Shown: one piece after another, positions 54,351-64,000 of the stretch | Numbering within the stretch: position 1 is the stretch's first letter | How the letters are laid out: every line of letters begins with the position of its first letter | Assembly: GCA_022747635.1 (NCBI GenBank) | Contig: JAKTNV010000011.1 | Location: forward strand, 20,299,481-20,363,480 | Direction: 5' to 3' | From: Hetaerina americana | Lineage: Eukaryota > Arthropoda > Insecta > Odonata > Calopterygidae | DNA: 64,000 nucleotides | Program-made: the position numbers and the translations under genes | The notes under the pieces: model-generated | What the model was told of the DNA's origin: nothing | Seen by the model: the letters and a program-made list of their open reading frames with translations, nothing else | Database searches by the model: none

Positions 54351-54639
54351 ATTTTTATTTGTGTATTATTTTTTTAATGTAGTAAATTATAACATTCGCA
54401 TTATCTCTCTGTAGGTTTTCGCAGACTTTTAACACTCCTCTTCATGTGTGGGTGTTTTCCTGCATTGGGTTTTTTTCGTTAAGGATAAAAGCATTATTCT
54501 TTACGGTTTTCCCACAATTTTGGACATCTTTCTACACTCTTTGTACTCCTACATATTCATTGGAAATCGATCGTCTTTATCTAGTTATTTTTTTATACTA
54601 TTTAGCACTCAAATGTATTTATATTTTCATTGAATCATT

Positions 54640-54713
54640 TGGCGATAACGTAGATAGAAGAAGGGACTGCCGCAGTCTCAACCTTGCCTGAATAAAGTCG
54701 AATTATTATTATG
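54640..54713 (+). mobile_element. Possible 3' end of another retroelement with (ATT)n tail
   Basis: 'gactgccgcagtctcaaccttgcctgaataaagtcgaattattattat' looks like a retroelement end: an AATAAA signal and then a TTA repeat. The body upstream is not identified. Confidence 0.35.
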
Positions 54714-54870
54714 GAAGGAATTCTGAAGACCGTTAAATGAGGGAGATAATGTTGGGAAATCGAGGTAGAGGGAGGAAAAGAATAGACAATTTCAATGGAA
54801 CGAAAGTAGGTAGAAAGTATGCAAAGCTAGAGGACAAGTTATTTAAATATGTAGTGCATGTATTAAATAA
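54714..54870 (+). mobile_element. Degenerate RTE LINE C-terminal fragment
   Basis: 'ggaattctgaagaccgttaaatgagggagataatgttggg' and 'ggaggaaaagaatagacaatttcaatggaacgaaagtaggtagaaagta' follow the RTE codons for GMLKTVIEGRMLG and NRIGMLDGMKGGRKY. Confidence 0.6.
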
Positions 54871-55024
54871 AATATCCTGTTCAAGGATATTTTATGTCGT
54901 ATAGGTTGGATCTTAGAAGAACACATTGTGTAGTGACTTGATCTATCGAAAGCGTTCTCCAATTCAATTATCTAATTCGATAGACTGCTGCCAATAAACT
55001 CTACGCTTATTCTCTTCGATTCCT

Positions 55025-55430
55025 TTCTCGAGGTTTTGGATGGACACAGAATAAACGTCATTTCTTTGTCTCTACTAACAAAACACAGCTTGACATCCAA
55101 CTCGGCGAAAAAATCCTCCTTAATTCCTCATACTTCTTTCCTCCCTTCATTCTGTCCAACATGGCTTTTCTATTTCTACCTATTCCTCGTTTCCCTAAAG
55201 GTCTCCCCTTTAAGACAGTCTTAAAAATCCCATCGCCAATCAAATTCTCTGATTACATCTTTCTTGTCTACCTTTGATTTCTCCCAGCAATCCCCTCTTC
55301 TCCCCCACCATGCGTAGCACATCCTCGTTTGTACTCCTTTCTGTTCACTTCACCTTCTCCATCTTCCTCCACACCCTAATTTCAAAAGCCTCCAATCTAC
55401 GTCTATCATCTTTCTTCGTTGAGATCTGAT
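55025..55430 (-). mobile_element. Degenerate RTE LINE 3' copy
   Basis: It begins 'gaggttttggatggacacagaataaac' and keeps 'ctaacaaaacacag', 'cctcccttcattctgtccaacat', 'cccagcaatcccctcttctcccccaccatgc', 'cttcaccttctccatcttcctccacaccc' and 'tcaaaagcctccaatctacg'. It is among the better preserved old copies, but its frame is broken. Confidence 0.85.
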
Positions 55431-55439
55431 GGGGGAATT

Positions 55440-55980
55440 TTTTAACCCTCGGAACATTTTACCCGGAGGTATATCATCCAGTCATTAATGTTGTGGGGTT
55501 TTCCGCTGACTTCGATACGGCAGTATCTTGGCCGATACCATGATGATCCCGGCCACAGTCGCAGAAGCTGATACCGCACTGATCATCTTCATCCGCGTCA
55601 ATAGTGTCATCTGGTTTAACAGAGTTCTCGCCCATCAGTGGTGCAGAATGTTTTGTTGCTATTATGCTATTTTTCTTCTTCCGTATTAATCCGGAAATGA
55701 TTCTTTATTCACGGTTCTCGAGTTATGCGAACTGCCTACCTTCTGTCGCTGTGTAGCCCATACTCGGCCCTTAGATTGTCGTTAAGCTTTCGATGACAGT
55801 AATAAGGACTTAACACTTGAATTAGTGTTAGATGAAGGTGGAAACTGAGTTGAAAAGTTGAAGCACCCACAGCCGTTTTTCCCAACTTAGCAATAGCGTC
55901 CACTTTTTCGATATCAGTTTTCATCCACGTAATTTCTTCTTTCTAAGAGAGACTGGAGTAAGGATTATGATTGTTGAGTT
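55440..55980. other. Unassigned sequence
   Basis: No feature recognised. Confidence 0.5.
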
Positions 55981-55984
55981 TCAT

Positions 55985-56285
55985 GTGCTAGGTATGGTGG
56001 GGGAGGGAGGGAATTGTTGGGAGAAATACTATGTAGACAGAAAAAATGGATGCAAAGCATATTGATTAATGGAATCTTGAAGACTGTGATAGTGGGCAGA
56101 ATATTAGGCAAACGAATTAGGGGCGGAAATAGGATAGAGATGTTGGACGCGATGAAGAGAGGAAGGAAATATACGCAGTTGAATAGGGGCTTGTTGTAGA
56201 GTAGGATGTTGGGGTGTTTTGTTGGGAGAAACAAAATATTTATTTCGTAGTTAATTCAAAACCTACCTTAACGAAAAGATTTCCT
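55985..56285 (+). mobile_element. RTE LINE 3' copy, plus strand
   Basis: The frame 56014-56199 reads MLGEILCRQKKWMQSILING, then ILKTVIVGRILGKRIRGGNR and MLDAMKRGRKY, the C-terminus of the RTE protein with moderate divergence. The 3' UTR follows with 'aaacaaaatatttatttcgtagttaattcaaaacctaccttaac'. The 5' part is missing. Confidence 0.85.
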
Positions 56286-56289
56286 AATT

Positions 56290-58165
56290 AAATAATTAAA
56301 AATCATTTTGGAAATCAGTAATGTGGCACGCACCGTATTATGCAATTTTTCGTTAATAAATTATCTAATATTTGTAATTCTTATATTAATAATTACATAT
56401 AACAATCAACATATTGCTTTAACATTAACTCATTCCAGAACTTTAATTCAGAAACGCAATAACAAATGCCAGACGTATTTGAGTCTTCGAGATAGTTACC
56501 TCAATTAGGCATTTAATCTGGTTGCTTTGAGTGAATTTTTTCGTTCAACACGACCAAAAATCGAATATATAAACCCTAATATCCCGCTAGGAAATAAACA
56601 TTTTTTCACTAAACGAAAATGTGGCATATATTTGATAAGCATTCGTTTTTTTAAATCTTCCATAAGATCCATTGTCGTAAATAAAACGTATTATTTTTGA
56701 GGAAGAACTAATGAGTAATCCAGTTGGTTAACATTGGAATGGAGAAAACTCACTTAAGATTTTTTTACTGAAATTTTCGGGGTAAGCATTTGGATTTATC
56801 AGGTGTAAGTGCAAAATCATGAGTTAAGTTGGACAGTTCATATTTAAGTGTGACTTTACGGTTTCGGGAACGTTTTAGGGAGCACCTTAACCTTGGAATG
56901 GTCGAGTTTAATAAAGTATGACGAATTAATTCCCGGGTCCCCTCTGTCGCAGCAGCAGTGGAAATAGCAGCAGTCCTGTGATGACTCCCTCCTCCTCCTT
57001 AGCTTCCACCCGACTTCCTGCCCATCTTACCAGAATGGCCTCGAATTCCTCTTAATAGATTCACGATATGTCCGCCCCTCTGATGTGGAGCGTAAACAAG
57101 AGACCGTTTCCCAACATCCCATACGACCACTCCTGGCTTCTTGATTTTGCCCGTTCTTCCGGGAAATATGAATGAAGTCTCGCTGCCCGCCGCCGTTGGA
57201 AAACAAAGGGGGGCTACAAGTGTTTCCCATAGGAAGATTCCACTATGGTTAGGCATCGAGAGAGGGGGAGGGGAATACGTTTAGATCTTACTCGCTGTCG
57301 TATTCGACGCTTGGAAACGAAGCAATGTTTTGATATGTTCGGAGCGTAGAATGAGTTTGTGGTCGCTATAAATTTTCATCGTACTTCCGCATATGCGTGT
57401 TTTATTATTTCCTCGATCGATACCCTGAGCCTAATTCTCGTACGGGCATCGCCGATATGTTATGCGTACCACCACTTCATTATAATGTTTTCTCAGTGAT
57501 TTTTTTAACGTACAGGGTAACCTGTAGTTCCATCTACGATATTCCTTTACCGATGGTCGCCAGTGGCGTACCAATGTATGGTTTTGCGAGAGAGAGCTAA
57601 ATGAATACTGAGGGAAACCAGCGTTTCTTCGCGGCCGTGTTGATGGCACGAGTTTACGATAGGAGCACTCCTTCAAAATACTTCGGTATTTTTGGGTACT
57701 TGATTCATGCAAACGTCGAAAGTATGTTCTGAATGATTGATATTCTGATTATTTGGTAACAAGTATTTTTATGATCGGAAAATGGCATTATTTATTATTT
57801 GTGCGAAAGAAATATGAAAAAATATGACGGTAAAGTAAAATGTGAAGTGATATAATTGGAGTCGGGGAGTTATTACTCCGCTGTAACCTGTTACACACTC
57901 ATAAATACGGCTGTTATTTCTCAATTCATATAATTTATTCAAAGAACCATTACTGTTTCTGATAATGCCTCACAATGTTTTAATTTCATTCTTCACGAAC
58001 AATTACGATGCCTAATCCATTTTAATAGTGATAAGGATTTATCTCAGGTTCGTTCACAAAATATAATGAAACATAATTTAATACCCAGTGTTGACGAGCG
58101 TATATTGCCCGGAGTACAGGAATGCGAATGATATAATAATCTGGGAATCGTATAATATGAGCATC
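56290..58165. other. Unassigned; CpG-containing patch 56935-57260
   Basis: No gene or repeat recognised. The frame at 57256-56999 has no known domain. Confidence 0.45.
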
Positions 58166-58169
58166 AGGT

Positions 58170-58800
58170 AAAGGGAAATTAGAATCTTTGTTTGTGGAAG
58201 AGAGAAGCTGAATGCAGATTTCACAATTCGGGGAGTGAAACTAAAGAAAGTGGGATCCTTAATCTACCTGGGCAACGGTATAATTTGGAATGGAAGATCG
58301 ACCGACATCGAGCGAAGAACGATTCAAGCTAAGAAGGCGTTCATGAGGAAGGAGCAACTCCAGTGTCCGAAGAACCTTGGGTTGCAAACAAGGTAGCAGT
58401 TCTTCAAAACGCTCGTATGGAGCATGGTACTCTATGGATCAGAGGCACGAGGCAGTGGACAAGTGAAGCAGTGTTGAATAAAAACCTTTGAAACATGGTG
58501 ATAGGGGAGAATGCCGAAGGTTAAATAGGCAATGTGAAGCGTGGTGGGAGTATAAGAATATCGAAAAAGTGGAGGATCGTATGGAGAACCCTACGACGAA
58601 GAAGAACTAAATGGGTCACACACACTTTGAGGCATAAGGGAATAGCTATAAATATGATAGAAAGGAAAATTTAAGGGAAGATCCCTCGAGGAAAACCAAG
58701 AGACAAGTACATGGGGAACAAATTCAGAAAGACGTAAAACGGAGAAGCTATCAGGGGGTGAGGGAATGAACACTTAATGGAGAGGGTAGAAATTTGCAGT
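58170..58800 (+). mobile_element. LINE reverse-transcriptase C-terminal fragment, second family
   Basis: Joined across frames, the plus strand reads GVKLKKVGSLIYLGNGIIWN, RTIQAKKAFMRKEQ, QFFKTLVWSMVLYGSEA and, further on, TLRHKGIAINMIERKI, the common LINE order after the RT core (YLG, SI..R..AF, LYGSE, L.H.G). Several stops and frameshifts are present. It resembles the fragment at 20905-21480 more than the local RTE. Confidence 0.75.
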
Positions 58801-58804
58801 GAAC

Positions 58805-59265
58805 CAATACTAGGATTTAAACATTGATAATGACAATGTATGGAGTACATGAGTAGTATTTTTGATTAAAATAGAAGAGGTGGGGTGAAGCATTAGTTGA
58901 TCGCGAAAAGATGTGGATTGGATGTACCAGTGATAGAAAGGTATGGAAGAAGTGTGATTCGTTATTCTATTTATGCTGACGAATGGGGATATTGGGCTGG
59001 CATGATGGCTGGTTTACCGGGTTCCCAACTAAAAGGTCCCTGTTCGTTCCACGGGGGGGGGGGGGCGTAGATTATTTTCCCCGCGATATCCCAATGCCTA
59101 TTTGGGTTCCATGTGGCGAAAGAACTTCTAAGCGGGGTACACCGCCGCCTATCTGATGGGATGTTTAATTGTGATCTCTAAGCCCCATTCGTTCTAAAGT
59201 GTTTGCTTCTCTCTCCACCCTTTACACAGTTTCTGAAAATCTTGCGTGATTGAGGTTAGACCAAA
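58805..59265. other. Unassigned; G(10+) run near 59056
   Basis: No gene recognised. A homopolymer G run lies at about 59056-59066. Confidence 0.5.
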
Positions 59266-59271
59266 TACGAG

Positions 59272-59514
59272 CAACCTCTATTGTTACTGCCATATTCATT
59301 CATATCTTTTTCTCTTCCATACATGCTCATCTGTTTCTCAGACGCGTAGATTCGTACATAGTTAGAGGGAATAAGGAATGAATTGAGATTCATTTAAGTG
59401 AATATAGTCGGACAGGCTCTGAAGTTGAAGAATAATATACAAGTCCGAGAAACAGATGAGCATGCATGGAAGAGAAAAAGATATGAATGAATATGGCAGA
59501 AACAATAGAAGTTG
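59272..59514. repeat. Inverted repeat, 72-bp arms, 99-bp spacer
   Basis: 59272-59343 pairs with 59443-59514 with four mismatches in 72. The spacer 59344-59442 has no recognisable coding or ribozyme motif. It may be a MITE-like element, but no clear target duplication was seen. Confidence 0.9.
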
Positions 59515-59519
59515 TTAGA

Positions 59520-62500
59520 ATAGCGCATAGTGGAAGATATTAGTACACGAGAATGTTTCTAAAATGATTCTATTTTTTACCTAATCCGCTCCATAATGGT
59601 TAGATTGTTTTTTTTTAAGTATGTAACCCCCCACCCTGGTGTATGGTGTCCAGTTGTCGCAAGTTTTCTTCCCATTCCATATTTGTTAAATCTTCGTTAT
59701 GAAATGAAACAGAATTTCGTGCTGCTCTCTACCAAGGTTACCGTGCATTTGAAATGCCGAATAATTCCACGTGCGATGGAAAACAAAGAGAGATTTCTGC
59801 GGAGGTTCAAGGTAGACGCGTTAAATCTAAGACGGAAAAACGAAGTTGCAATCACCACCGTGTGTTGGAATCAATAATTCTAGAATTTCAATTGATAATA
59901 CAAGCTTGACGTCGTGTAATGCAATGCTTTATTTCCCAACACTTAATACGTTGATCTTGAGTTTCCCTGGAAGAATTCCTGTAACCATGGTGGGGAAGTC
60001 TTTTTGCTTTGGAGGAGATTCATATTATGTTATTATTATAAGGTAACCTACCGGTTAAGGTAGGTTTTTGCATGGACTCGTAATATATAAGAGGTTTATA
60101 AGATTCGTCATGGTTCTCTTTTTTTCAATTCATAATTCTCCATGATTTCAGATTGTGGTGTATTCCCACGAGGTACTTTTTATTTTGCTGTTGTCAACGG
60201 TGTGTGTGTGTGTTATTTATAATATTTTAACAAGGACCATCGTTTTAATCCGCACGGGACAAATGAAACGCGTAGCAGTTCTCTCTCGTTATTTACGTCG
60301 GAAATATCTCGGGTATGGCATATTATTTTTCAAGGGACATAAATGAAGGCGTGCACTCTGGTTTTATACACACGTGCTTGTACGTGCTCGGTGTGAGAAA
60401 GTGCTATATTTATTGCTTTTCTCCACTCTCCAGGCTAATAAGAATTTGAGGTGGAGTCAGTCAGTCGTTGCATCAAACCTTTTGAGAACCTGACGACGTC
60501 AAACTATTGCCAGGAAGATATAAATCAGTTCGCGGAGCACGAAGGGGGGATACTTTCCTGCAGTAGTAATGCACTTCGTATTTCGGAGAAGGTGTTCCTC
60601 GCTGGGTCGGAGGGTAGGGGAGGGGGGATGGATTTCAAGAGTTAGGGTTCACTTGGGGACCCCACGGGTGGAGGTGATTAACAGGCGCGGACATAAATCC
60701 ATTCGCCCCCGTTAATTTAATCACGCACCTGCAACAACCCCGGCCTCTGGTAGTGACTGTGCGATGACGCACATAGCCGCCTTAATAGTAGTTGGTGCTT
60801 CTAATTGGGATGGTTAAGACATCCACTTCCACTGGTGAAGGCACATTGGGGGAGGGGGGCGTGGCAATGCATCCGGAGGAGTACCACGTGATGTACGTGC
60901 GTGCCAGTTTCCTCATACTCGATGAGGCATATACCCGAATGTTAGCCGCGATTATTCTTATGCTCTAGGGCAAAATGAACTGCAAGATTTACAAGTGTGG
61001 AACAGTTCATCAACATCCATCCGAATATCCCTGAAACCTCGGCAAAGTCGTGAAACTGTGGGTGGTAGGGTATTGCATACACAGCTATTAGTTAATGCAT
61101 GCATTTAGATATACTGCATCAGCTAATATAAAGAGGACACTCGTATCCGTGCATGCGTATAGACATCATGGAATGATGGATTAAATCATTAAATCTGTTG
61201 CGTTAAGTAAATACCTGTATATATTCGTGTGCTGAACATTTTCCAATTCCTGAATTTACGTCTTCTCCCCAAATTCTTAGGAAACCCTTTTAATTTAAGC
61301 GTAACTAAATGGGAGTGGCACATCTCTCGAACGTGTTCGTTAAATTTTCCTACAACTCGTCCAAAAAAAAACTTAATTTCTTTTGACAAAACCTAGATTT
61401 TTTTGCTGACCCACATTTGCCTGATATTTTCACTCAATTTAGTGTTTGATCTCTGTGTAGCAGAGTATTTAAATCAGTGATACAATCTAAGATACTGGTC
61501 GTAAATCTAATAAGTACTTCAAGGGGTTTGCATCGGAGAAGAACGATCTCCAAACTGTGTATCATTAGTATCAGAACGTATTGTCTTTGTTTCAATTTAT
61601 TTAAGTTTGTGAAATGCATAATAATTACTGTGATAGGACGATATAGTTGTTAATAATCAGCCAAATATCTTTTTGTTTGGAATGAATTTCAAAAGTTCCC
61701 CTTCATGTCGAAAATTAATTAAACTCGTCGTTATCACACATTGTCATGCTTATCATTTTACGTTTAAATATTATTAGTGACAGGTGTGGACTGTCCTGAA
61801 AGAACTATTACCTGTTACGCGCATATTGCGTGAACTTTCTCTAGACGACCCTTAAAATGTCAAGGGGTAATATAAGTAAGAAATGGTAAGTAAGATACAT
61901 GTAAAAGTGGGCTTGTCGACATACGCGATGATGTCACATTTGTCGGTACGGAATAAACATAGAGAAATATTTTTCTCTTTTTAATTTGATATTATATTTC
62001 AATATCCGAGGGAACCATCGCATTCAATTGGAGCTTTCCTAAAAGGTTATTTTAAAATTATTATCCTGGTCCCTTTCGTTTCCGGAAACCTTCATGCGTA
62101 ATGAACTCAAACTTATGGCCTTAAGTAGATCAGTATTAATCCTTCCATCCTGACACTTAAAGTAGTCTGTAAATTTTGAACGCCCGAAGGGTAATAATAA
62201 GCCTCTTTATTCCGCCTAAATGGAAAATTGGGTTACTCTGCAGTTTCACGAAAAGACCGTGTTCGTGAAGTTATGTCGCTTTTTCCTTCTCCGCCTGTGA
62301 AGCATGTAATTATCGTCCCAAGTGTCGTAATCAAAATTCATTAAGCACTTCTGCGGTCATGGCACTGTACCAAGTCGTTTTATGTTGGAACCTTAAGCAA
62401 TCATTCTCTGTCATACATTCGGTACAATATTTTTTTTTAAATTGCGAACGATATGTAAGGACGTACTATTTTGAATTAAGACCTCATACTGTGTTTTTCT

Positions 62501-62870
62501 GAATGAAATTACCAATAATAATATTTTGAAGATATTTTGTGGTTTTTCATGTATTTATTTGATGAAAAATAATAATTTTACTGCCATGCACTGTTCTTGT
62601 CGGTTTGTATGTTGGTTTTTCGATTTTTTGGCTATATGCTCTTTCGGTGTCACACCTCATCACGCCTGAAGCTACTCGATATGATCTTCTGTCGGATGTA
62701 ATGAATTTCTTTCATGTCCTTTTCTTTTATTTGAGACGAAGTAAAGGAGGAATCGAGTGAAAATCTTCTCAAAAGTTATGCGTCGAACTCTTACACTTAA
62801 TTACCTCATTCGAAATAATTTCCTTAAAACTTCTTGAATAAACACTGGCATAAAATGAAATTTTTGAAAG
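59520..62870. other. Mostly unassigned; RTE 3' scrap at 60040-60077
   Basis: The only clear repeat is 'aaggtaacctaccggttaaggtaggtttttgcatgga' (minus strand), the last 40 bp of the RTE with its stem-loop fully kept. The rest has no recognisable gene, RNA or repeat. A GC-richer patch lies at 60640-60900. Confidence 0.5.
60040..60077 (-). mobile_element. RTE LINE 3'-terminal scrap
   Basis: It matches the terminal stem-loop and the following bases of the intact element almost exactly but ends at once. It is the shortest clean copy here. Confidence 0.7.
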
Positions 62871-62879
62871 TAATTTCAT

Positions 62880-63175
62880 TCAATGAACTGCATCGATCTT
62901 TCCTGCCTCCTTAGGATTTTTCCCAACCAACCTATCTCCTCCCTCACCACACCTTGCACTTTCTCGTTTGTTTTGCTTTTTGTCCACTTTACTTTTTCCA
63001 AATTTCTCCACACCCATGTTTCAAATGCCTCCTATCCTGCTTCAGTGACCATTTTTCCGCGCCGTGCAAAACTACCCTGCACATCGAAGTTGAAACAAAC
63101 CTTTCTGAGCATTCTTACTCAATTCCACTCCACGCTCTATTTGCCCTCAATGTCATTATCACTAGTACTTCTTAT
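62880..63175 (-). mobile_element. Degenerate RTE LINE C-terminal fragment
   Basis: 'tttcctgcctccttaggatttttcccaaccaacctatctcctccctcaccacacc', 'gtccactttactttttcca', 'ctccacacccatgtttcaaatgcctcc' and 'gcttcagtgaccatttttccgcgccgtgcaaaac' follow the reverse complement of the RTE C-terminal codons. It lacks the 3' UTR, which is unusual for target-primed copies. Confidence 0.75.
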
Positions 63176-63403
63176 TGAGCTCTCTTAGAGACATTCGTGG
63201 GTATTAATGAAGTTTACATAAAATAAATTAATTAGAAAAGTACTATGCGTCCAACTTTGTGTTTACCGAGTAGAATAGAGTTGCGGTATTGAATTAAAAA
63301 TGTGAATGGATTTACGCAAGCACGATAATTAATGAAATGGAATTACTAATAACTGAAATTAACGCCAGATAAAACATCTGGGAACGATTTATGTAAGCAT
63401 ATA

Positions 63404-64000
63404 CGAGGGTCATCCGGAAAGTAGTACCCGTTCGTGCCGCATGAAGTGCTGACGACGCGAGTAGCCGCTGGACGAGGTCAGATAGCTTCAGTGGCTTGTC
63501 TGCCTTCTCTGAGCCAAGTTGCGTGACGCTAGCATTGCCTGTGTTGTTTCTGTGATTGTTTACAATGTTTAAAAAAATTGAGAACGCCGCCAGTTGTGAA
63601 GTGAGGGCAGTGATTAAATTCCTCAATGCAAGAAACGTTCGCCCATGTGATATTCATCGCCAATTAAAGGAGGTGTATGGAGACAATGTAATGGACGAGT
63701 CGTCTGTTCGGCGGTGGTGTCGCAACTTCAACATCGGGAGGGGGAACACACACGACGATGAGCGTTCGGGGAGACCGTCTGTCATTACAGACCAACTGGT
63801 GAGCTCAGTTGACGAATTCGTGAGGAACGATCGGCGCGTCACAATTGATGACATCTGTGAGCATTTTCCCAATGTTTCTCGAACAATTGTTCATGAAATT
63901 GTTAAACACCATCTGCATTATGCAAAAATTTGTGCAAGATGGGTCCCTCGCGTATCTCAATGAGCTGGCGGCGAAGGACTATGCAGCAGGAATACAGAAA
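63404..64000 (+). mobile_element. Mariner derivative with HTH-only ORF (copy 2), cut by window end
   Basis: It starts with the same inverted repeat (CGAGGGTCATCCGGAAAGTA) after TA at 63402-63403 and matches copy 1 (36896-37648) with very few differences through the deletion junction and into the C-terminal tail. The right end lies beyond the window. Confidence 0.93.
63556..63963 (+). CDS. HTH-only mariner transposase fragment (copy 2)
   Basis: 135 codons, identical to the product at 37089-37496 except one residue (RNFNIGRG versus RNFNMGRG). It contains two HTH motifs and the linker DDERSGRPS and ends at WVPRVSQ, exactly where the catalytic domain should begin. An open frame without stops in two dispersed copies shows either youth or some selection; the sequence alone cannot separate these. 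Confidence 0.8.
   Translation: MFTMFKKIENAASCEVRAVIKFLNARNVRPCDIHRQLKEVYGDNVMDESSVRRWCRNFNIGRGNTHDDERSGRPSVITDQLVSSVDEFVRNDRRVTIDDICEHFPNVSRTIVHEIVKHHLHYAKICARWVPRVSQ

Noticed and set aside
1..64000. CRISPR array or bacterial operon
   Set aside because: No regularly spaced direct repeats with unique spacers and no compact gene runs; all evidence is eukaryotic.

Overview
This window looks like gene-poor intergenic DNA from an arthropod, most likely an insect. I found no host protein-coding gene that I can defend. The evidence for an arthropod is the repeat mix: mariner (Tc1/mariner) DNA transposons with TA target duplications, an RTE-type non-LTR retrotransposon of the endonuclease plus reverse transcriptase type, tRNA-derived SINEs, Penelope-like inverted terminal fragments with hammerhead-like cores, and many long (TA)n microsatellites. 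There are no bacterial operons, no ribosome-binding-site spacing and no rRNA. The species cannot be fixed from the sequence alone.

Layout. 0-1.6 kb: a perfect 104-bp-arm palindrome and a second interleaved inverted repeat, embedded in (TA)n. 2.7-4.15 kb: an old RTE copy (minus strand) split by a 557-bp internally deleted mariner that keeps its HTH domain and carries a GC-rich hairpin. 5.6-5.8 kb and 10.65-10.82 kb: foldbacks with hammerhead-like cores. 7.06-7.27 kb: a SINE. 7.77-7.83 kb: a tRNA-Gly-like pseudogene lacking the anticodon. 16.77-20.17 kb: a full-length but mutated RTE copy, flanked on both sides by (TA)n. 20.5-21.8 kb: degenerate tandem-like repeats and a fragment of another LINE. 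23-30 kb: alternating TATCGA-rich and GC-rich islands. 36.9-38.6 kb: a TE nest in (TA)n (mariner derivative, SINE fragment, 5'-truncated RTE). 39.6 kb: a 38-bp-arm perfect palindrome. 39.87-41.23 kb: a complete-length mariner with 27-bp TIRs whose transposase is frameshifted and has Glu in place of the first catalytic Asp. 43.83-47.19 kb: an apparently intact RTE element with a 991-codon ORF and a short overlapping upstream ORF. 48.0-48.3 kb: a SINE with perfect 17-bp target duplications. 48.5-63.2 kb: mostly unassigned AT-rich sequence with LINE scraps and a 72-bp-arm inverted repeat. 63.4 kb to the end: a second copy of the HTH-only mariner derivative, cut by the window edge.

How the parts relate. 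The intact RTE at 43.8-47.2 kb is the best candidate for an active element; about twenty older 3'-end fragments of related elements lie across the window in both orientations. Most 3'-end-retaining copies begin with the same short stem-loop motif (CTACC/GGTAG), which suggests a 3'-end recognition structure. Two different mariner families have lost their catalytic domain while keeping the N-terminal HTH region and the extreme C-terminus. (TA)n tracts act as landing sites or as by-products at many of the insertion boundaries.
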